Shown in pieces: positions 1-9,700 of a DNA stretch of 64,000 nt; position 1 is the stretch's first letter; each line of letters starts with the position of its first letter. The notes beneath the pieces are model-generated. The model had not been told where the DNA came from and ran no database searches. It worked only from the letters and a program-made list of their open reading frames with translations. This DNA is from Amyelois transitella (Eukaryota; Arthropoda; Insecta; Lepidoptera; Pyralidae), in NCBI RefSeq assembly GCF_032362555.1, contig NC_083511.1, positions 8,618,001-8,682,000 of the forward strand, read 5' to 3'. A program made the translations under genes and the position numbers.

Positions 1-34
1 CCGGGAAAGAGGCGTGATTTTATGTATGTATATG
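1..34 (+). mobile_element. LINE-B 3' tail
   Basis: The window opens inside the terminal bases of LINE-B: CCGGGAAAGAGGCGTG followed by a (TATG)-type tail. The same end is seen attached to coding sequence at 5076-5111. Only the last few bases of the copy are inside the window. Confidence 0.75.
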
Positions 35-442
35 TAAAAGCAAATATGTTTACTGGTATTTAAACTTTTCAGAGGCGAAAACAACTCAACGAACTACATT
101 TAATTGGATATCAAAGGCTACATTGTGGGCATACATAGTATGGGGTCTCGAGTGTATCATAGTTGTAAAAGGTATAAAAAATCTGTACATCCTATAGGAA
201 GTTAAGACAAAAATTAAGAAATTTTTTTTATAAATAAACACACAAATAGGTATCATTCTCCCATTATACAAAGCAGGCAGAGATACCAAATTGTCACAAG
301 ATTTTTGTTATTAAAAAATGTTATTTTACTCTCTACTCTATCGTATTGTAGCATATTACTTTTACATTGATAACCTCAGTTTAGCTAAGTATATTTAGGA
401 CCATTTCCTGCTTTACTTCAATTTAATTCAGTATAGATACTT

Positions 443-530
443 ACAGCTGAACGTGACCAAGTCTTTTAAAGACTATTGGCTCTGCCTACCCCGTAAGGGG
501 TATAAACGTGACTATATGTATGTATGTATT
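443..530 (+). mobile_element. SINE-A 3' fragment
   Basis: This is a 5'-truncated copy. It begins at the CAGCTGAACGTG segment, runs through the GGCTCTGCCTACCCCGTAAG segment and ends in TATGTATGTATG. It lies in the intron just upstream of the first visible receptor exon and is the only SINE-A copy in this gene that is in the sense orientation and has an intact 3' end. Confidence 0.8.
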
Positions 531-579
531 TAGTACTGATAAACATAGAAGAGTCTAATATATTGATTTTTATCTTCAG

Positions 580-752
580 TGGGTAGAGAGCGCCTAACAA
601 ATTTCCAGCAGAGCTCAAACAAGCGGTTCGACGAGGTAATCTACAATATTATATTCTTGAGCATACTCATCCCTCATTTTCTGCTGCCTATCGCATCATG
701 GCGACACGGGCCGCAAGTTGCTATATTTAAAAATATGTGGACGCACTATCAG
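580..752 (+). CDS. Gr21a: Gr21a-like exon 1 of the window
   Basis: The acceptor TTATCTTCAG ends at 579 and the donor GTAAAT starts at 753. The first codon is split, with one base supplied by an upstream exon that is not in the window. The exon encodes RFDEV, then a membrane segment ([18 protein letters not shown]), then KNMWTHYQ. The ORF's apparent start at 579 is not a real initiation site because the reading continues across the splice acceptor. Confidence 0.9.
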
Positions 753-3700
753 GTAAATTTTTATTTTCGTGTAAAATTAACTAGTAATTACAACAGTGTG
801 CCCATAGAAAATTCAAGATATAATGTTTGCATCTATAAAAGAAAATATTAATGTGGTATAGGTAGTAGACAATGGAACCATACCTTTTCTTAAAATACAA
901 AATTTCATGGTGTTTTTAAATTTACCTTCTATCTTTTATGCAAAGCAAAGATGACAATTGTCTCTACCATTCAGGCTACACTTTAAATTACGCTATTTCT
1001 ATTGTCCTACAGTCAGCTCTTTATCACTATAGCGGGCTTTCAATTAGTATCCTATTAAAAGCACTCACCTCTCCTACATACTCGACCAATTTTATAATTT
1101 TCAGTTGAAATATTTAAAAATAACCGGAACTCCCATTGTGTTCCCCAACTTATATTCCTTGACTTGGGGCCTGTGCTTCTTCTCGTGGGGCCTCAGCATC
1201 GCCGTGATCCTGTCACAGCATTACCTGCAGGATGACTTCGAACTGTGGCATTCATTCGCATACTATCACATCATTGCGATGTTGGACGGATTTTGTTCAC
1301 TATGGTATGTTTTTTCGGTCATATTTTTATCCCTATTTAGTGTTTAATCTGTAAAATCTGCATATATACCTACATACATACATAAATCACGTCTTTATCC
1401 CTTGTGGGGTAGACAGAGCCACAATCTAGAAAAACTTATAGGCCAGGTTCAGCTGTTTGGCTTAATGATAGAATTGAGATTATAATAGTGATACGTTCCT
1501 AGCCTGTCGCTTAAAAGAAGAATCCCAAATTTATAAGCCTACATCCCTAAGTCGTCTTTTACGACATCCACGAGGAAAGAGATGGAGTGGTCATATTCTT
1601 TTTTCGATTCGTGCCGGGAACCACACAGCACTCTATAAAATCTGCATTGTAAATAATGTTTTTAAAAATACTTAAAAATGTACCCCAATTCTACCCTAGT
1701 AGGCAACTGTGCGCAGAAGCGCACTTTAGAAGTTTTAACAAGTGCATTAATATTCGCAAGACAAGTAAAATTTTTTAGCAATGCTTTTTTCAATACGTGA
1801 AATGTATTTGCAGGCTCCAGAATTCCAGGCCAACATTTGATAAGCAGAAGTACCTAATAGGTACACTATTTCCCTGTCGTTAGTCTCAGTTGTTCGATTT
1901 GACGATCTTGGATTAGATTTCTTAGGTTTTTACACAAAAAATCTCCAGTCTGCATACATACATATAATCACGTCTATATCCCTTGCGAGGTAGACATAGC
2001 CAATAGTCTTGAAAAGACTGATAGGCCATGTTCAGCTTTTTGGCTTGATGATAGAATTGAGATTCAAAAAGGGACAGGTTGCCAGCCCATCGACTAAAAG
2101 AAGAATCCCAAGTTTATAAGCTTATCCCTTAATCGCCTTTTACGACATCCATGGGAAAGAGAAGGAGTGGTCCTATTCCTTTTTTTATTGGTTCTGGGAG
2201 CCACACGGCACAGTCTGACCTGAAATAAACTATAATCATATTACAATAAAAAACGAGTAACTTTCAATATGTTAAGAATACGAGTATGTAATGTCTTACA
2301 ACACTATACTTTTAGGTACATAAACTGTAACGCCTTCGGTACTGCCTCCCGAGGTCTGGCGATGAACCTCCACAAGGCTTTGGAAGCTGACCACCCAGCG
2401 CTGAAGTTAGCCCAGTACAGGCATCTGTGGGTTGATCTGTCTCATATGATGCAGCAATTGGGTAGGCATTACTTTAAATATAACTTCAGATTATGCCTTT
2501 TCTTCTAAATTTTCAAGATACGTATATAAAGGACACGTTGAGCTGTATGGTATGATGGGAATGAGATTCAAATAGTGACAGATTGCTAGCCTAGAATAGT
2601 AATCCGAAGTTTATAAGCATAGGCTTAAGATAGCCTGTAGTCGTCTTTTACGACATCCATTGGAAGATAGTGGTTCTATTCCAAAATGTCGGAAACCACA
2701 CGCCACTTTTCAATTTTCATATATATGTCGTGGCCATATCATAGAATTGATCATTTTATGAAATATTTGAGCATTTCATGATCTGTTCACACTTCATGAA
2801 ATGGCCAACTAATGATGATCATATCGTTAAAACTTATACGTTTAATGATTTGGTCATGCACGATTGATTGATACGATGTTTAGTAAATATTCAGAATATT
2901 TTTAGAATGAAAACTATTTATTTAACTTATGGTTTTTTAACATTAAAAAATAAACTATTTGTTTATATGTTTACCAAGGGACAGATATTATGAAAATTCT
3001 GGGAACTTGTGGATACTGTAAGAATAAAAATATATACAAAAATTTTAGTATGAAAAATTGTTTATTGTCCTAGAAAACTTTGGCAAGACAAGAATTTTTA
3101 CATTAAGACCCTTAACACTAAGATGACACTATATTTTATCAAAAATTGTATCACGAATTATCATTAACTTTGTATGTTAAAAAATAAACAAGAATGAAAA
3201 AGAAACTTGGTAATTATCCGAACAGTAGGATCGTCAATACTTTTTTTCTTGAATATAAGATACTCTTCCTCCACAGTTTCCAAAATATCGTATTTGGAGA
3301 GTCAATAATAGTCCATAGACTTTTTTCACGTGGTCACCCTACTCTCCTTTATTTGGTTCCTAAAAACAAAAACAAAAAATATTTGAATATTCTGAGAGAC
3401 AAGTTTAAAACAATGTCAAATTAAAAGACAAACACTATAGTTAAGAATTATAATTAATTATTAAATTTTAATTTTATCAATAACTAGCTTTCCCCCGCGA
3501 CTCCGTCCGCGCGGATGTCGGTCTTCGCATATATGGTTTATTTCTCCATTTTATTTTCAGTCCGGTCAATTTAGACCAAAAAATAGGAATGAAGCTACAT
3601 TAATTCCCATCAAGCGGAAAATGAGTATAATTGTTTAAAACACAATCAAAAGCATTATTTCAAAATTCCCCATGATTCCGGTTTAAGGAAAAAAATTACC

Positions 3701-6700
3701 CAAGGTCAAAGGTAAGAAAATGGGATTTTCACGATTTTCTTCAAAACGGTAAGTTTTACCTCAGACATAGATTGTAGATCATAAAGATATCTATAAAAAG
3801 GAATCAATATTTTTTTTCAATAAAGCTACCGTTTCTGAGACATTACGATGCAAAAAGTTGCAAGCGTCATAATATGCATAAGCACGTCTCGTATATACTC
3901 TATGTAGCAGTAATATAAGTAAAAATATTGTTCTGTCGGTAATTTTAACTTGAATTCAAAATATAAAATATACATAAGTATAATGAAACCCAGTCCCTTC
4001 TTTTATACTGCAGTGAAACCTTGAGACAACATCTGTCTCTCTGTTTAATTGTGTACGTGGCTAGGGTCGTATAGCTGCTTTATCTCAGAATGCTCAACAC
4101 ATGAAATACCGTTAGTCTTTAATAATAGTTGTCCTTGCGGGGATACCGTTGTCGGCTATGGACACCACGGCCTCTCATGCCCTAGGAGTGCCGGCCGTTT
4201 AGGGCGCCATGCCGCCCTAAGTGATATAATCCTCCATGCTCTTGCCACCATCCATGTTCCAGCCGTTCTAGAACCAAACGGTCTGGCTCGGGATGATGCC
4301 AAGAGACCGGATGGTATGACTTTGGTACCCTGGAGATTGGGGCGGCCTTTGGTGTGGGATGCTACTTGTGTCGACACACTTGCGCCGTCTCATCTTCAGG
4401 TTACTAAATCTAAGGCCGTTCTGCTTCAAATGAGGCAAAAAACCTCAAAAGGCGCAAATATGTAGTTATCGGGATCAAAGTTTACATCAGATGGCAAGTG
4501 TGATAGTGATATTGAAAGGAGAGTGAACGCGGGGAACATGGTGAATGGAGCTTTGCATGCCTTTATGAGCAGTCAGAAACTATCCAAAAAGGCTCGACTG
4601 GCTGTGCATAGGGGCGTATTGGTCCCGACATTAATGTATGGGAGTGAAAGTTGGGTATGGCAAAAGAAGCACGAAAGCAGAATAAATGCAGTGGAAATGA
4701 GAGCGTTAAGGAGTATGTTGGGTGTGAAATTGAGTGACCGGATAAGGAACAGTGTGATAAGGAAATGTTGTGATGTGAAAGAAGATGTAGTTACAGGAAT
4801 AGAAAAGGGTATGTTGAGATGGTTCGGTCATGTGGAGAGGATGAATGAAAACAGGTTGACTAAGCAGATATACATGGAGAGTGTGGAGGGAAAGGTCGGG
4901 GTGGGAAGACCTAGACGAACATATCTTGATCAAATTAAGGACGTCCTGGTAAAGGGTCAGGTCAAAAGTACCCGAAACCGCCGAGCTTGCATGAAGAGAG
5001 TTATGAATGTAGATGAAGCAAAGGAAGTATGCAGGGATCGTGGCAAGTGGAAAGAGGTAGTCTCTGCCTACCCCTCCGGGAAAGAGGCGTGATTTTATGT
5101 ATGTATGTATGTATGTAGTTATCAGTAATATCTATACTTTTGAACCTTTTGGGGTAGAAACTCTGGGACCGGGGGGCCTATCTGCCCATCAGCTTTTCCG
5201 ACAATTGTCGAAAAAGCTAATTGAGGTATCTCTTGACCAGAGGGCTGGAAATTATCTGGCTCAGAGAATCAGCATTGCCATTCGAATTGGCAATGCTGCC
5301 AGCCTTCTGGGCACATTCCCGCATGTTGATGCTATGCAAGGACTGTACAATTTATAAATTAAATTTTAGTTTGTAGTCATCTTTTTTCTTTCTTTTTATA
5401 AGTAGCTTTAGTTTTAATTTGATTATTGCATTGAATTTGATAATTGTAACCTCTATTATTGTCCTAAGATGATTTTCTTCACTTAGGGTTATTCTATTTT
5501 TTTTTAAATAATAAATACGAAAGTTAGTCTTGAGTGCCACTGCGTAGTGAAAACACGTGTTTATTCTAACCTATTTCAGACTTTTTCAAGTTTAATAATA
5601 AAAATGTAAAAAAAAAACGCGCTAATAGTACACTACCTCAGAGGTGGCAAGGAAACGGATGCATATTATGACGCTTGCAACTTTTTGCATCGTTATAGTC
5701 ACAGATCGTATATATCACAGAAACGGTAGCTTTGTTGAAAAAAATTATTGATACCTTTTTTATAGATAACTTTATGATCTACAATTTATGTCTGAGGTAA
5801 TTTTCCGATTTGAAAAACTTACCGTTTTAAAGAAAATTGCGATACACCCATTTTTTACCTTTGACCGTGAGTAAATTTTTTTCCTCAAACCGGAATCATG
5901 GGGAATATTGAAATAATGCTTCTGATTGTGTTTTAAATAATTATACTCATTTTCAGCTTGATGGGAATTAATGTAGCTATGTAGTATTTTTTTCATAGTA
6001 ATTAGTAGCGGCCCGCTTGTGCAGCAAACGGTTCAAGCCAAAGCCGACTTTAGGCGCTACAGGTTACGGCGCTAAATCCACTGCGGGTAACGCAACAATA
6101 TAAACTGAAAAATTAAGATTTTTTTTTCTTCGTATTTTTTCGGGATAAAAAGTATCCTATTTTACGCCCAGGATAATAAGGTATAATTATACCAAGTTTC
6201 ATCAAAATCGAACCGTTAGTTTTCACGTGATGCCTGAACATACAGACAGACAGACAAAAATTTTTTTAATCACATTTTTGTGTTTGGTATCGATCCAGTA
6301 ACACCCCCTGCTATTTATTTTTTCAATATTTTCAATGTACAGAATTGACCTTTCTACAGATTTATTATATGTATAGATATAGATATAGATATAGATAATG
6401 TAATTTGTATAAAATCAAAAGTGAAGAACTAACCTGCGAAATTCGTTCCAAACTCCAGGGTTTCTTGACATTTTTATTATGCGTGACGTGGCTTGCAAAA
6501 TATGCGACTACCTTTTCATCGTAACATCCTTTTTTTTTTCACTTTATAAGTTTATTTCAATATTATTTGCATCCAAACAAACACTTGCGGCCGCCGTTTT
6601 GAAGAGTAAACAAAGCGATCATAGCGCCTCTGTCGGTAATTAAGGTAACTATTTCACGATATGATCAAACAAGCTCGGCCATTTCATGAAATGGTTGCGC

Positions 6701-9700
6701 GTTTCGTTGATCAAATCTTCAAACTGTTTCTTATCAATGATCTGGTCAAGCCACATCATGATGTGGTCAATAGATAGTTGGCCATTTCATGAAATGTGAT
6801 CAAATCATGAAATGGCCAAGTATTTCATGAAGTGATCAATTCTATGATATGGCCACGACATATATACGTGTTTTGCCCTTACGGGATAGACAGTACAAAT
6901 AGTATATGGAAACTCGAAGGCCACTATCACCTTCAAGACCTAGCATAAATTTAAGCTTTCAAGGCCTAATTTTACATACATTTGAATTAACATTATAATA
7001 TATTGTCAATTTCTTTTTTATTGTATTGAGATCTTTATGCTGATGTTTTACATACTTTTTCAAGCAGAAGCACATTTTATTCATAGAACGACCCAAAAAC
7101 AAGTCTTCTAGACATGTTATTTAGATCGGTAATAAATAACAATAAATTTAAGAGAATGTGCTAACTGGGCTTTAACCTTAGAAAATAACAAATACCGTTT
7201 CTTTAACGAATATTTTTATCAAATCATGTCTGTACTATCCTACTCTAGAGGTACCTATCTATACTAGCTTTCCTCTAGCTACTCACAAAATGTCATTTAT
7301 AGCTATTACGCGTTAGCAGCTATAAAATACAGCAGTAAAAGATAATGCCCTATTTTAATATTTGAACTATAAATACTACATCAGCTAGATAATCTCGTTG
7401 CTTGCAATGTGACCATAAATTCTTTAAAGGTGTCAACTACTTTTATGACGCATAAAATGTAACAAAGGGTTTTTCAAGCCTTGAAATATATGGGGAGGTT
7501 ATTTGAAAGGTTCTTTTGTTTTGTTTTAATGTAACGAGTAACCTATTAAAAAAATAATTACCTTTTTTTTTATTAATAGCTTATTTTGCTAACAAATACA
7601 AATAATTTTTAATACCTTGAGTTTTATCATAATTATAAGCTCTTATCCAGATTCATATGTTCTGATGTTTGTTTACCTGTAATAAAATCTTGCAAGTTTA
7701 CGACCGTAACGATAAGTTAACAAAGTTTAAGAACAACACTTCGATCACTACCTGGCCTGAAGTTTTAAATGCATATTGATCTTACGCTGCACCCGAAGAA
7801 AAAACAATGAAAAGCAACTAGAACTTTGGTTTTGCAAACCATCGTCTAAAAGAAGAATCCCAAGCTGTATAATCTCAAGCTGGTTAATGACTCCCATAGA
7901 TTCTTCTTTGAGGCGATGAGCTAGCAACCACCACTATTTTAATCTCAATTCCAGCTGTACGTGGCCCGCGAGACTTTTAAAAGAATAAAGACCTAACATA
8001 TTTTTATATGTATATAAAAATATGTTACGTCTTATATACTTCATAACGCAGTATATACTTCATTACCAGGTCGAGCGTACTCCAACATGTATGGCATATA
8101 CTGTATGGTTATATTCTTCACCACCACCATATCACTGTACGGCGTACTCTCAGAAATATTGGAACACGGTCTCAGCTATAAGGAGATGGGGCTGATCGTC
8201 ATTGTGGGTTACTGTATGACCCTGTTGTTCATTATATGTAACGAGGCTTACCACGCGTCTAGAAAGGTTGGTGACTTTATTCACTTCACATCTTGATCAG
8301 TAGTGGATACAACGGAGCAGTTGATAAGTGACGGATAAAAGCTAATTATATGAACTTAATTAGCCAATCGTGACTCGAAAAGAAAATGTTAATTATACAT
8401 TACATATATATACATATAATCATGTCTATATCCCTTGCGGGGTAGACAGAGCCAACAGTCTTGAAAATACTGATAGGCCACGTTCAGCTTTTTGGCTTTA
8501 AGATAGAATTGAGATTCAAATTATTTATTTTACATATACATTATGTGCTATTTATATGTATGCACGTATTAATTCTTTCAGAAGCTAAAAAAAACTTATG
8601 GCCTTCATAACTTCTTAGATTGATGAATATTAATTTATTTACAGGTTGGTTTAGAATTCCAAGTACGTCTTCTAAATGTGAACCTAGGAGCGATAGACCG
8701 AAGTACCCAGCGAGAGGTGGAGATGTTCCTAGTGGCCATTGCTAAAAACCCACCCATCATGAATCTTGATGGCTTCACTAATATAAACCGAGAGTTGTTT
8801 ACTGCTGTAAGTATATAATTATGCTGTTAGTATGTAGTTAGTAATGCTCAATATTGTTATTAAGTTAAGATTGCAAAAGGTCAGGTAAAGAAAACCTTAA
8901 ACCAACGAGCTTTCAGAAAGAAGTTTGCAGAGATGGTTTGCTAGAGAAAAGTGGTGTGCGTGTCTACTCTTTCCGGGAAAGAGGCGTGAGTTTAAGTGTG
9001 AATGAATGATATGCTTACATAATCTTAGAGAAACTGCTAGTCAGGTCAGGTCAGGTCTCCTCTTCTTTTTCTTGTTAAATGATTGATGATGTAATGTTTA
9101 TAACTCGTTCTCTTATCCTTACATGATTCCGGTCACAACCCCCGCACCTATGGATTTGCGATTCCGCTTTACGACTTTTTCTCTCTTGTTTGATTATCGG
9201 CATTTTCAGTTTTAGACCCATAAGTGGCCATCTTTGCATAGTCTCATTAGACTTTTAACTGTTAGATTCGAAGCTTAGTTTATATACTGGTGAAAAAATT
9301 TTTGGGACAAACCAAAAGAGTGAGAGTTTTACACATTTATTTTTAATACTTGATTTCTTTCCTATTTTAAATTTTGATATAAGCATTAAGTTCATTCTAG
9401 GTTTAAGGCTCAACACTATTTTAAATAAAATAATAACTGCGACAATAGCTCAAAAATTTGCAACGCCATGTTTTCATCTGAACGCATCTGAAATTCACGT
9501 ACAATTGAACATGGTGATATGAATCAGCTGATTGCTAACAACGATTAATTTAGACATGTTAACATAGTGCAATGAATTGTTAATGTTTCAGGCATTAGCG
9601 TAATATTTGCGATAGTCGGTTATTTTACGATTATTGATGTCATTTCAAAATTAGGAATTTATGCCTTTATTTACTTTTTGCAATTTCCTCCTGGCGTTTA

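Larger units (their letters stand above)
2720..6866. mobile_element. 4.1-kb DNA transposon with 34-bp terminal inverted repeats
   Basis: The left end (2720-2753) and the reverse complement of the right end (6833-6866) are identical over 34 bases, both reading TATATATGTCGTGGCCATAT and onward. Similarity continues inward for another 100 bases or so as an array of palindromic units around TTTCATGAAAT and GGCCATTTCATGAAATGG. Both ends abut TATA, so a TA or TATA target duplication is possible but cannot be told from the repeat itself. No intact transposase is visible; other mobile elements have filled the interior. The whole element lies in a receptor intron. Confidence 0.82.
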
